Positions 28,966 to 38,146 of a stretch of DNA of 38,146 nt are shown piece by piece. The stretch is from NCBI RefSeq assembly GCF_014199595.1, contig NZ_JACHNX010000023.1, positions 1 through 38,146 of the forward strand, given 5' to 3'. Both the position numbers and the translations under genes were made by a program. Each line of letters begins with the position of its first letter. Within the stretch, counting starts at the first letter, position 1. This DNA comes from Sphingomonas yabuuchiae. Lineage in GTDB: Bacteria; Pseudomonadota; Alphaproteobacteria; Sphingomonadales; Sphingomonadaceae. The notes below the pieces were generated by a model. It worked only from the letters and a program-made list of their open reading frames with translations, made no database searches and was not told where the DNA came from.

Positions 28966-31900
28966 CTAGCTTATGTCTGCCGGTCCGAGGTAAACGATGT
29001 CTATCTTGTGAGGGTCAGTGGCCACGTTGGCCTTCAACAGCCCAATGCGATTGGGATTTAGGGCGGCTTGAACCGTGCCAAGAGGGGATCCGTCGGCCGC
29101 CAGCACGCGGGGTTGACCAGTCCAATCGTGAATTTGGACCGGTGTGCCGGGCGGTGGGGGAGCGCCGAGCCAGTTGACCGAAGCCCAGTATCGCCGATCG
29201 ACCCAGGTGCGATTCTCGGCAGGGGTGAAGCTCTGCGCAAACTCCATCCATATCGCCTTCGTCTCGGCTGTCGGCCATTCAGGCAGAGCGCTCAAGGCAG
29301 TTACGACTTCCGAACTGAGCCACTGCCGCAGCTCGTGGCCAGTGGTGAAGGTAGCGGCCGTGTCGGTCACAGCCTTGATCGCCGCGAGCCGGGAGTTAAA
29401 ACCGGCTTGGATCAGGATCGATGCTGAACGATGCAGCGTACCCGTCTCGACAGCAGGAACCGCTAAGCCGAGCTCGTGATCCTCAAGCGGCAAATCGAAA
29501 ACGCCTGCTGTGTCACCATTAGCGGCCGCCCGGACGCGGATTGCTTCCATCGCCCAAGGTAGACGATAAACAAGACCGCCCTCTACGAATTGCAGGGCCT
29601 CAGACGCCTGATCAGCGCCCAGCGCCGCGAGCGGTTGGCCGAGCAGCCATGCGCGCAAAATGTCGCGCCAGTTCGTCGGCAACGGATCAGGGGCGAAGGG
29701 ATAGAAGGCGAAAACCCGTTCGGCGAGGCTGGTGATAGCATTGATCGCCGCCTCGGTGTCTCCTTCGAGGATCGCGCCATTGGCATGAATGAGGAGAAGA
29801 TTTGCGTCGGGCGCGATGGCGTCGAGCGCGTGGCCCGTCGTCAGTCCGACCCCTGCAAGGAAATAGCCACGGCGTCCGGAGGCCGTCGATTGGCTCCAGA
29901 TCAGCCGGCTACGGGACAACAGGCCAGCCTTCAGCACCTCGCGAACCTGCTCGTTTTGTCGCTGCAGGCGGCGATGCCACAGTGAGGACTGGAGGATGTC
30001 GTCGAGCGCCGCCTCTATGCCCTCGTCGGGGATGTCGTTCTCGCCAATCAAGCTGAGGATTGCCGTGTCGAGCGTTGCGACATGCCGTTCCCAATCTGCG
30101 AGTGCGCGTTCGCGGTCCTCGGGCTTTTCGTTCGCGACTTCCGGGAAGGTCCAGGCCGCCGCGTTGTTGACGACAAACTCAACAAGCTGGTTGAGGTCGC
30201 CGCCGATACGCGCGCGCATCCGCGCCAGCAGCACTGCGACCAACCGGACAAGTCCGCTTTCCATCTCGCGCGCTCCAAGATCGGTAATGAGCGCTTCCCA
30301 GTTGCGGCGCTTCTTGGCGATCTCGTCGAACATCGGGAAGAGAACGATGCCCTCGACATCGACATAGGCGCGGCCGGCACGGCCGATGACGTTCTTGAAC
30401 TCGCTGATCTCTATTCGCTCGCCGGCCCGGTGAAGGGAGAACATAACTACTGCGGTTGCCGACAGGTTGAGGCCCTGCGCCAAAGTTGGCGACGAGATCG
30501 TAACCTTGAGAACATTCTCGCGCAGAAGGCGCTCCACCTCTTTTCGGTAGGCGGTGGGCAGTGCGCCATGATGAAGGGCTACGCCAAGACGCAGGCACTT
30601 CAAAATAGCGCTGTCCGCACCCAACCATTCCTCGCCAAGCGCGATTGCGGTGTTCAGGACGTTCGGATCGGCGGCGAGGAGCGAACGCAGTGCGCCACGC
30701 TCATGCAGATCGACAATGACTTCCGCGAACGGCTCGACGCCCCGCCGCTCCGGACAGAATATAAGAACCGTCTGACCATCATCGACAAGCCGCCAAGCAG
30801 TCGCCAGGCAGAGTTCGCGCTGGTTGTCGGGAAAGAGACGGGTTCGGCGGCGCTTCGGCGGAATCCAATGAGGCGGAGCAGCGCCGGTGAGAAAGCGCTG
30901 AACCCAAGGCCGCTCGTCGCCGACCCGCAGGTTGAGCCGCGCCGTGGGCGACGTCCATACCACTTCACCGAACCGCAGCCGGGTTGGTCGCCAGTCGTTC
31001 TTGATCAGCCCGCCTGGGTGATCGCGTCGCAGCCACGCGGCGAAGTCATCGAGCTGGTCGCCCTCGGGCAGGATCGCCGAAAGGCAGACGATCCGTCGTT
31101 CCTGCGCATCGGTGCGGCGAAGGAGCCGTTGGATCTGTACCTCGTAACGGACCTCACGCTCGTTGGGGCCGATCATATGCCCTTCATCAAAGATCAACAG
31201 ACCGACGTCATCGAGGAGCGACGGATCATTACGGAGGGCGAAGTCGAGCTTTTCGGGCGTTGCGACCACGATGTTGCGCTCGCGGATCGCGTCCTCATCG
31301 AAGCCGCTGATGCCCATGCTGCCGTAGAGGGCCGAGATGGTCTTACCCAGCGGGCCGAAGGTCCGCTGCAGCGTGGTCTCGGTTTGCGCAGACAGGGCCC
31401 GCAAAGGCGTCACGAACACCACGCGCTTTCCGCTGGCGAGGCAGCGCAGGATGCACAGCTCGGCGATACGGGTCTTGCCGGCGCTGGTCGGTAGTGACAC
31501 CACGAGATCGTCGGACTGGTCTGCCGCCCGAGTGGCAGCCTCGATCTGCGACGGCCATAGGTCGATCTCCGCCTTCGGACGACGCTGGAGTACCGCGATG
31601 AACAGTTCGCGTAGCGGCTGCCAATCGGCGGCGGGTTCGCCGCCTGGCTGAAGCGGAACCCTCTCGTGAAAGGTGCTCGACCAGAGGTCCGAAAGGAGGT
31701 GGATCGCAACCCGATGGGCCCACCATTGCGGCAGCAGGTTCATCTCGCCGCAGATCGCTAGGTTTACGCGAAGCCGTTCCAACGCTTGATCGACAAGCGC
31801 CCGCTCACCGCGTTCGAGCGCGAGGAGGTAAAGGGACATGGCGGCCATGAAGGAGTCGATAAGCGCAGTATCGAGGGCATCGAATAGGAAGTCGTCGCCA

Positions 31901-32475
31901 TCCACGTCGAGCGCCGCGCCCTCAGCCTGATCAAGCCGAACCTGGATGGCAGCGGCGATCCTCACGTCGCTCCCCTCGCCGGAGGCCCGATAGTCAAGAA
32001 CGCTGCTGTGCAAGGCACCGAAGTTACGGCGCATTAAAAGCGCGAGGGCACGTTCGACGGGAGAGAAATTCTCGTCGGCCTCGACGATCGCCAGAAGGGA
32101 ATAGGCGCGCGCGGACAGATGGGCGAGATGGTAGGCGGCTGCGGCCATAACGAAATGGAAATCACGATCGACCTCCTCGCGATTGCCCTTCGCCATTACC
32201 GCTTCAAGAGCTGTCGCGGCCTGTTCGAAGGCCGTTCGCGCTTGGGTCGGATCGCCGCCAAGCTCGCGTAGGCGCAGGCCAAGGCCAAGGAGTGAATAGG
32301 CGTAGCTATGCAAGTCGTAACTGAGCTGTGGTGCGAATGCTGGCGCGTCGTCCGGTAGGGTGCCATCGCGCCAGATTATGGCGCGGGCCTGACCACGCGC
32401 GATCAGCCGGCCCCGGAAACCGGCGGTCGACGCTTCGGCTATATCGGCTGCAATTTCTTCAGGGGTTGTTGGCAT
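28966..32475 (-). CDS. hamB: HamB, Hachiman defence helicase
   Basis: A 1169-residue superfamily 2 helicase, the sensor subunit of Hachiman. Residues 1-300 are helical and lack known motifs. Helicase motifs follow: I VVSLPTSAGKTRIAELC (Walker A about 329-335), Ia VVFVTPLRALSAQ, II LLIFDEGHMIG (DEGH about 430-433), III LSAILPEG, then V SSPTLAQGLNLSATAVVMF and VI FKNVIGRAGRAYVDVEG. The C-terminal 400 residues are helical. In Hachiman, HamB holds the nuclease HamA inactive and releases it on sensing aberrant DNA. The ATG at 32475 is inside the end of hamA (17-nt overlap), so the two are coupled. It is intact and somewhat longer than many HamB proteins. Identity rests on the helicase type plus the HamA neighbour. 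Confidence 0.87.
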   Translation of the reverse strand: MPTTPEEIAADIAEASTAGFRGRLIARGQARAIIWRDGTLPDDAPAFAPQLSYDLHSYAYSLLGLGLRLRELGGDPTQARTAFEQAATALEAVMAKGNREEVDRDFHFVMAAAAYHLAHLSARAYSLLAIVEADENFSPVERALALLMRRNFGALHSSVLDYRASGEGSDVRIAAAIQVRLDQAEGAALDVDGDDFLFDALDTALIDSFMAAMSLYLLALERGERALVDQALERLRVNLAICGEMNLLPQWWAHRVAIHLLSDLWSSTFHERVPLQPGGEPAADWQPLRELFIAVLQRRPKAEIDLWPSQIEAATRAADQSDDLVVSLPTSAGKTRIAELCILRCLASGKRVVFVTPLRALSAQTETTLQRTFGPLGKTISALYGSMGISGFDEDAIRERNIVVATPEKLDFALRNDPSLLDDVGLLIFDEGHMIGPNEREVRYEVQIQRLLRRTDAQERRIVCLSAILPEGDQLDDFAAWLRRDHPGGLIKNDWRPTRLRFGEVVWTSPTARLNLRVGDERPWVQRFLTGAAPPHWIPPKRRRTRLFPDNQRELCLATAWRLVDDGQTVLIFCPERRGVEPFAEVIVDLHERGALRSLLAADPNVLNTAIALGEEWLGADSAILKCLRLGVALHHGALPTAYRKEVERLLRENVLKVTISSPTLAQGLNLSATAVVMFSLHRAGERIEISEFKNVIGRAGRAYVDVEGIVLFPMFDEIAKKRRNWEALITDLGAREMESGLVRLVAVLLARMRARIGGDLNQLVEFVVNNAAAWTFPEVANEKPEDRERALADWERHVATLDTAILSLIGENDIPDEGIEAALDDILQSSLWHRRLQRQNEQVREVLKAGLLSRSRLIWSQSTASGRRGYFLAGVGLTTGHALDAIAPDANLLLIHANGAILEGDTEAAINAITSLAERVFAFYPFAPDPLPTNWRDILRAWLLGQPLAALGADQASEALQFVEGGLVYRLPWAMEAIRVRAAANGDTAGVFDLPLEDHELGLAVPAVETGTLHRSASILIQAGFNSRLAAIKAVTDTAATFTTGHELRQWLSSEVVTALSALPEWPTAETKAIWMEFAQSFTPAENRTWVDRRYWASVNWLGAPPPPGTPVQIHDWTGQPRVLAADGSPLGTVQAALNPNRIGLLKANVATDPHKIDIVYLGPADIS

Positions 32476-33238
32476 CGGCGATCACTCGATCGTAAACGGC
32501 GCCGATGAAGGCACCATGTCCTTCCACGCGCAGGCCGATGCCCCATTGATTGATAGGACCGGGATACGCTTGGAGGGAAGCGGTCAACATCGCGTCCGGG
32601 GCATTACCCGAAAATGTAAAAAGCAGGTGCCGGACGCTCTGAGGTGGAATACCGTGCTTGAGCAGCGCGTCATCGATCGCATCGGCCAGGGGTAGATTGT
32701 TGAGCTCGAGCAAGCGAGCCGAGATAAAATGCAGCGCATGCGCCGAGGGCAGTCCACCATCCTTGTCCAGTCCGGCACGGGCCTCAGTCAGCACCTGAGT
32801 CGTCAACGCCGCCCGGCTCTTAGCCTCTGTCTTGAGAAACTGAAGGCGTTGGGATTGGGGGTCTTGGAGGATGCCGATCACGTCATCGCCCCGCATCGCC
32901 ATGTTGCGATGGTCTTTCCAGCGCAGACGCTTGATCGGTGCGCGGTAACCACCGCTATGGGCGTCGATCCATTCTGTCGCGTAAATCTCACCGAGGTCGC
33001 CAGACCGGATTTGCTTGGTGGTCGGGAGCTTGCTCTCAATCAACGCGGCCGCGGCTGGCTTGCCAAGCCGAGTGAGTGCGCGCGCAACCTGCTCTTCGGA
33101 TGCATAGTGCCCGGGCACTATAGCTGCGGTCGCCTGGATGCCGACAGCGAGATGTGCAGTCTGGCCAGTCATGACCCGGCGGAAATGGCTTCCTACCGGC
33201 TCATCGACCGAAATGCACCAATCATCGAACTGCGCCAT
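32459..33238 (-). CDS. hamA: HamA (DUF1837), Hachiman nuclease effector
   Basis: A 259-residue DUF1837 protein, the effector of Hachiman. The PD-(D/E)xK-like residues are visible: Glu84 in RSGDLGEIYATEWID, Asp118/119 in NMAMRGDDVIGIL, and Glu138-x-Lys140 in FLKTEAKSRAAL. Known HamA degrades DNA broadly once freed from HamB, clearing phage and host DNA. GGGAGG lies 7 nt before the ATG at 33238. It starts 15 nt after the stop of the Mrr-like nuclease gene and overlaps hamB, all on the minus strand. Length and motifs are complete. Confidence 0.88.
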   Translation of the reverse strand: MAQFDDWCISVDEPVGSHFRRVMTGQTAHLAVGIQATAAIVPGHYASEEQVARALTRLGKPAAAALIESKLPTTKQIRSGDLGEIYATEWIDAHSGGYRAPIKRLRWKDHRNMAMRGDDVIGILQDPQSQRLQFLKTEAKSRAALTTQVLTEARAGLDKDGGLPSAHALHFISARLLELNNLPLADAIDDALLKHGIPPQSVRHLLFTFSGNAPDAMLTASLQAYPGPINQWGIGLRVEGHGAFIGAVYDRVIADANNP

Positions 33239-33253
33239 CCTCGTTCCTCCCTG

Positions 33254-34132
33254 TCATTGAGGAAAAAGGTCGCGGACGCGGATGAACGGCGAACCAGTTT
33301 CGGCGGCACGACGGACTTTGCGTTCAAGAACGTGGTTGAGGGGTATCTCCCGATCGAGCATCTCATAAAGGTCGAGGCCGTCCATGCAGATGACCCGCTT
33401 ACCGCGTCCGAAGGCGGCGAGGCCGACTTCGGTGAAGCCGCTGTTGCTGACGAAGAGGCCCCGGGTCCACGCCGCCTTCTGCTCGATCTTGCCATGGAAT
33501 GTGTGCAACTCGGCGACACCCATCGGCTGACCGTGCCATTTGGCTTCAAGCAGGTAAATTTCACTTGCAAGCTGGAAGCTGCCGTCGATCTGCTCGCCGC
33601 GCAACCGGAAGGGTTCCTGGGCTGCCAGGCCAGACGCGTCGAATAGGCCTTTGAGAAAGCCCTCGAATGCATAGCCGCGGGCATGCGGTGCCAAAGCCGT
33701 GACCGCCAGCAGCTCCGATTTGATCTTGGCGATCTCCTCGCGATCAACAGGAATCGACCGCGGGCCAGAGGTTCCGCGCATCGGCTCCGCCCCGCACGAG
33801 AGGCGGGTGATCAAGCTTTGGTAGCGTGTCTCAGCATTAGGGACAGAGTCAGCGCTGCCGGAGCGAAGCAGATACTCGCTGCGATGCTCCCATAGCGCCT
33901 CCAAGACACGCACGGCAGTCGCGTCATCGCAGGTCTGGAGGAAGTAGCGAAGGCGTTTGCCCTTCGAACTACCATTGACCGCATATTTCGGATCGTCGAT
34001 GTCGGCTTTGAGCTCCGAGGCGAAGAAGTCCGCAAAGCTGGAGTCCGAGAAATCGAGCACAAAGCCCGCCCCCCGGACGAAGCTAACGAGGTCGTCAATA
34101 AGACGTAGGTCTATTGATCGAAGCGAACTGAT
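33254..34132 (-). CDS. Mrr-like restriction endonuclease-fold protein upstream of hamA, non-standard start
   Basis: A nuclease-fold protein of about 292 residues. Counted from the GTG at 34060, its C-terminal half has a PD-(D/E)xK core of the Mrr type: Glu133 in GYAFEGFLKGLF, Asp159 in RGEQIDGSFQ, Glu172-x-Lys174 in IYLLEAKWHGQP, then FHGKIEQKAAWTRGLFVSNSG. The N-terminal 100 residues (FLQTCDDATAVRVLEALWEH) are helical. The frame is open 24 codons before that GTG, encoding SSLRSIDLRLIDDLVSFVRG, which looks like genuine protein. A strong GGGGAGG lies 6 nt before an ATC (34132-34130) and no ATG/GTG/TTG is nearby. Either ATC initiates or an ATG was mutated to ATC; otherwise a shorter product starts at GTG 34060. 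It sits 29 nt after abiEii and 15 nt before hamA, so it belongs to the same run. Confidence 0.78.
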   Translation of the reverse strand: MSSLRSIDLRLIDDLVSFVRGAGFVLDFSDSSFADFFASELKADIDDPKYAVNGSSKGKRLRYFLQTCDDATAVRVLEALWEHRSEYLLRSGSADSVPNAETRYQSLITRLSCGAEPMRGTSGPRSIPVDREEIAKIKSELLAVTALAPHARGYAFEGFLKGLFDASGLAAQEPFRLRGEQIDGSFQLASEIYLLEAKWHGQPMGVAELHTFHGKIEQKAAWTRGLFVSNSGFTEVGLAAFGRGKRVICMDGLDLYEMLDREIPLNHVLERKVRRAAETGSPFIRVRDLFPQ

Positions 34133-34161
34133 ATCTCACCTCCCCGTCAAGCAGCATTGCT

Positions 34162-35199
34162 TTAGCTGTTTATTGTTTGCTGAACTGCGGCGAGTTTGGC
34201 AAGTATGCTATCGAAGGACGGCGGCTTTTGGTCAAACATCATCGGCGCCATCGCCCGGTAGTCGGCTCGCAAGTCTTTGACGCGCGCATCGTCCGGGAGA
34301 AGGCGGAGCGTGCCCGGCCGTGCCGTTTCGTAACTGGCCCAACCGGAGCGGAAAAACGTGGCTTTGTGCTGCGTCACCTGAGCCAAGAGATCGAAATCGG
34401 TAACGGCGGCTTGGCCTTCTTCCGTATCGAGGAGCATGGCCAGGTCGTAGTAATGCCGCGAGAAATACTGCGGGGTCTCTGTCTCTGCAGGGCGATGCGC
34501 TTCAGCATGGAGCGCGGTCGCCTTTTCCCAGAAGGTGCGCCGAGCTGACAGCACGGTCACGCTGGTGTCGGGATCGGCAAAAAAGTCGGGATAGTCGTCC
34601 GCCGCGTATGGGCGGATGATCTTTTTTTCGGTCGGCCAGGGATCGCCGCGCGCGCCCAGTTCAAATTTAACCCGCGGGGTAATGTAGGCCATGGCGTCGT
34701 ACTCGGCGGCAGGCAGAGCGGTCGGATAGTAGAAGTTGACCGTTTGCGCATCATTGCCGTCTATAGCCAGTGACCACTCGCCGTCAGACGGCTCGCCGAG
34801 TTGCTCGACGATCGCGGCACGAAGCGCCGGTAGAAGCTTCTCGGCTATGTGTCGCTCAACATCGCCGACAAGATCCTCAATCAGGCGGGAAGCTTGTTTC
34901 CTGCTTATTCCTTCCCTCTCGGGGTCTCGTTCGCCAGCGTACCCGAGTTCGGCCCGGTCGAAAGAGAGGTCGATGTCCTCGGAAAAGCGGCGGATAGCGT
35001 TGAACGCCTTGGAGAGAGACGTCCCGCCTTTGAAGACTAGGCTGGCAGTTGTGCCTTTGGGCAGACCGAACAAGCGCCTCAGACTCCAGCAGACCCAGAA
35101 GTCCTTTTCGATGATCGTATCGGCGATGCCGCGAGTAGCACCGGTCTCTCCAAAGAGAGCCGCGCGGTCATCAGTGGGAAGGAGCGCAACCTTATCCAT
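34162..35199 (-). CDS. abiEii: AbiEii-family nucleotidyltransferase toxin
   Basis: A 345-residue protein of the AbiEii/AbiGii toxin family (type IV toxin-antitoxin). The nucleotidyltransferase signature is LVFKGGTSLSKAFNAIRRFS followed by EDIDLSFDRAELGY, giving the KGGTSLSK and S-x-DIDL motifs. The later conserved segment RRTFWEKATALHAEAHRP and the C-terminal SRHYYDLAMLLDTEEG are typical. Such toxins modify tRNA or related targets and cause abortive infection. I start at MDKVALLPTDDRAALFGE (35199), since upstream residues read as the antitoxin gene in another frame; this gives an 8-nt overlap with abiEi, normal for the pair. Intact. Confidence 0.9.
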   Translation of the reverse strand: MDKVALLPTDDRAALFGETGATRGIADTIIEKDFWVCWSLRRLFGLPKGTTASLVFKGGTSLSKAFNAIRRFSEDIDLSFDRAELGYAGERDPEREGISRKQASRLIEDLVGDVERHIAEKLLPALRAAIVEQLGEPSDGEWSLAIDGNDAQTVNFYYPTALPAAEYDAMAYITPRVKFELGARGDPWPTEKKIIRPYAADDYPDFFADPDTSVTVLSARRTFWEKATALHAEAHRPAETETPQYFSRHYYDLAMLLDTEEGQAAVTDFDLLAQVTQHKATFFRSGWASYETARPGTLRLLPDDARVKDLRADYRAMAPMMFDQKPPSFDSILAKLAAVQQTINS

Positions 35200-35821
35200 T
35201 GATGTCCGCCGTCGAGGCGTTGGCGATCGAGACGAGAGTCGGACGCATCCAAGCTGGGGCTTGAACGGCAGTCGAGGCCAACATCTTCTTGTCATTGGCC
35301 GAAAGCCGTTGCGCGGCAACCTGCGCGACGTCCGCCGCGCGAACGCGACCGACATGGCGAAGGGCCTGAACCACCGTGCCAGCGGGGCTCCCGGGTGCAA
35401 TGAGATGCTTAGGTGACGCGTGGCGAAGATCAACAACGCGCTTGCCCAGCACGACGCGTCGCGAGGGACCATCAGTCAAGTAAGTGCTTTGAGCAGGAAC
35501 CTGTGTCGAGAGGCCGAGCGCATTCGCTGCCCGCGCGCCAGCAATCTGCACCTGCGAGCCGCTCTCACGGGCCAGCGCCTTGGCAACGTCATCGGGAGCC
35601 GGCGAGAGTGCACCGAGCTTAGGGTGCAGCTTGGGAAAGTCATACAAGCCGCGCGCGAGGCGGCGAAGCTGGCCGATTTTGACGAGCCGAGAAAGAGCCT
35701 GGTCGACGGACGAGCGAGTGGCGGTAGCAAGGAAGTCACTGGGCGTGAAGACGCTGCCGCGTCCGCTTGCACGAACATGCGTCATAATACGATCGGGAAC
35801 GGACACAACCGGGGTTTTCAT
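35192..35821 (-). CDS. abiEi: AbiEi-type antitoxin (DUF6088), winged-helix regulator
   Basis: A 209-residue antitoxin of the DUF6088/AbiEi group. The N-terminal winged helix is about residues 8-65: PDRIMTHVRASGRGSVFTPS, DFLATATRSSVDQALSRLVK and GQLRRLARGLYDFPK. The next domain contains AKALARESGSQVQIAGARAA and TYLTDGPSRRVVLGKRVVDL, as in AbiEi proteins. It normally represses its operon through the winged helix and counters AbiEii without direct binding. The ATG is at 35821-35819. A plausible promoter ends about 7 nt upstream, so the mRNA may be leaderless. It is the first gene of the five-gene defence run. Confidence 0.85.
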   Translation of the reverse strand: MKTPVVSVPDRIMTHVRASGRGSVFTPSDFLATATRSSVDQALSRLVKIGQLRRLARGLYDFPKLHPKLGALSPAPDDVAKALARESGSQVQIAGARAANALGLSTQVPAQSTYLTDGPSRRVVLGKRVVDLRHASPKHLIAPGSPAGTVVQALRHVGRVRAADVAQVAAQRLSANDKKMLASTAVQAPAWMRPTLVSIANASTADING

Positions 35822-35828
35822 GTGTCAG

Positions 35829-35857
35829 AAAATAAGCTATCTTTTTCCTACATTCAA
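35829..35857 (-). promoter_or_regulatory. Candidate promoter of the AbiE-nuclease-Hachiman run
   Basis: On the minus strand TTGAAT (35857-35852), a 17-bp spacer, then TATTTT (35834-35829). Initiation about 7 nt further would fall at the abiEi ATG (35821), implying a leaderless transcript; no ribosome-binding site is seen. No similarly good promoter was seen before the downstream defence genes. Confidence 0.45.
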
Positions 35858-36198
35858 GAGGCAGCCCCAGGGCTTTATGGGAGCGGACGGCGGCTCCTCC
35901 TGTTTACCAAACGCATAGGATACTAGCGGACAGTAACGAGCGGAGGGCTTGGCGCAAATGAACGAAGTTCAAGTCAAAAATCTTCGACTCTTGCGCTATG
36001 AAAAATTGGTCCTTGAAGGTTGCGCTTCTTTAACCTTCGGCAGGAACACAAGGGGCAATGGGCGGCATTTTCCATTCGCCAGGCCGCGCTACCATGCTAT
36101 ATCACTTGCCAGAGCGCACCAGACCGGCCCATTTGCCGCCGATGACTATCCGATACATTCAGTTGCTTACAACGGCCGTAAGATGAATTCTTACGAGC
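35858..36198. other. Intergenic region between the defence run and the recombinase unit
   Basis: About 340 bp with no gene I can support. It is less GC-rich than its surroundings (for example TTCAAGTCAAAAATCTTCG near 35967) and would carry promoters for the rightward unit. The palindromic CTTACAACGGCCGTAAG at about 36167-36183 may be an operator. Confidence 0.35.
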
Positions 36199-36423
36199 AT
36201 GAGCCCAAGCGCGCACAACACAGAGGCGGTAGTGACGCAAGGCGAGCGCGAAGAGCTGCTCGAAGCGATGCTCGTCGATGCGCCGGAGCTGACCTTCACG
36301 TCGCGCGGCTATCCCGACCCTCGGCTCATCCAGCTTGCCCGTCTGCTCGGCAGGCAAATGGCGCGCGAGACCTTTGCAGCGCAGACCGATATTATTTCCA
36401 AGCGGGGCTCGAACGGCTCCTGA
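36199..36423 (+). CDS. Small hypothetical protein preceding the serine recombinase
   Basis: A 74-residue protein of mainly helical, charged character (TQGEREELLEAMLVDAPELT, then DPRLIQLARLLGRQMARETF). It has no membrane segment or cysteines. It ends 16 nt before the recombinase ATG on the same strand, so the two are probably co-transcribed. Its size suggests a regulator or directionality factor for the recombinase, but no HTH is obvious. The family is unknown to me. Confidence 0.55.
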   Translation: MSPSAHNTEAVVTQGEREELLEAMLVDAPELTFTSRGYPDPRLIQLARLLGRQMARETFAAQTDIISKRGSNGS

Positions 36424-36439
36424 CGGCGGGAGACGTTTA

Positions 36440-38128
<1,689 letters not shown>

Positions 38129-38146
38129 ACGCTGTGGAAGGTGGTG

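Noticed and set aside
30082..31494. A 470-codon plus-strand frame inside hamB.
   Set aside because: Antisense to conserved helicase motifs and without a domain of its own.

Overview
The window looks like DNA from a high-GC alphaproteobacterium, most likely a sphingomonad. Three things point there: a CYP152-type peroxygenase closely resembling Sphingomonas paucimobilis P450 SP-alpha, a Caulobacter/sphingomonad-type HfaB (CsgG-like) holdfast anchor gene, and a Ti-type TraA/TraC/TraD/TraG mobilisation set. No database search was possible, so all assignments rest on motifs and remembered family features.

Layout. (1) 1-1277: the end of a holdfast-anchor operon on the minus strand, a small exported protein and an hfaB-like gene that has lost its 5' part to an insertion sequence. 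(2) 1278-2546 and 27208-28476: two 1269-bp direct copies of one IS3-family (IS407-group-like) element that appear identical. (3) 2547-27207, between them: what looks like a whole mobilisable plasmid. It has a minimal Tn552/Tn5053-type transposon (2952-6024), a DUF4160/DUF2442 pair, a SprT-like metalloprotein, a parA/RHH/repA backbone with par-like repeats and an iteron origin (9458-9700), and a traG(frameshifted)-orf94-traD-traC block divergent from the relaxase gene traA across a likely oriT. Its cargo is a CYP152 P450, a Ca2+/Na+-exchanger-like protein, a frameshifted O-methyltransferase, dihydrolipoyl dehydrogenase, persulfide dioxygenase, a MAPEG-like gene broken by an amber codon, lspA and a CadA/ZntA-type P1B ATPase. 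(4) 28477-38146: a defence island and integration module. One minus-strand run encodes AbiEi, AbiEii, an Mrr-like nuclease, HamA and HamB (Hachiman). It is followed by a large serine recombinase whose 3' end runs antisense into an initiator tRNA-fMet gene.

Two interpretations matter most. First, the 4-bp flank to the right of IS copy 1 (GCAG, 2547-2550) equals the flank to the left of copy 2 (GCAG, 27204-27207), while the outer flanks differ (ACGG, TTCC). That is expected if a 25.93-kb circular plasmid carrying one IS recombined into a resident IS copy, giving an integrated plasmid bounded by IS copies. Second, the five defence genes run head to tail on the minus strand from 35821 to 28966 with gaps of at most about 30 bases, or overlaps, behind one plausible promoter. 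This suggests a combined AbiE + nuclease + Hachiman unit carried next to a tRNA-targeting recombinase.

Several genes are damaged: hfaB, traG, the O-methyltransferase, the MAPEG gene, a methyltransferase remnant and a Crp-type remnant. The integrated plasmid may therefore be decaying and may no longer transfer by itself.
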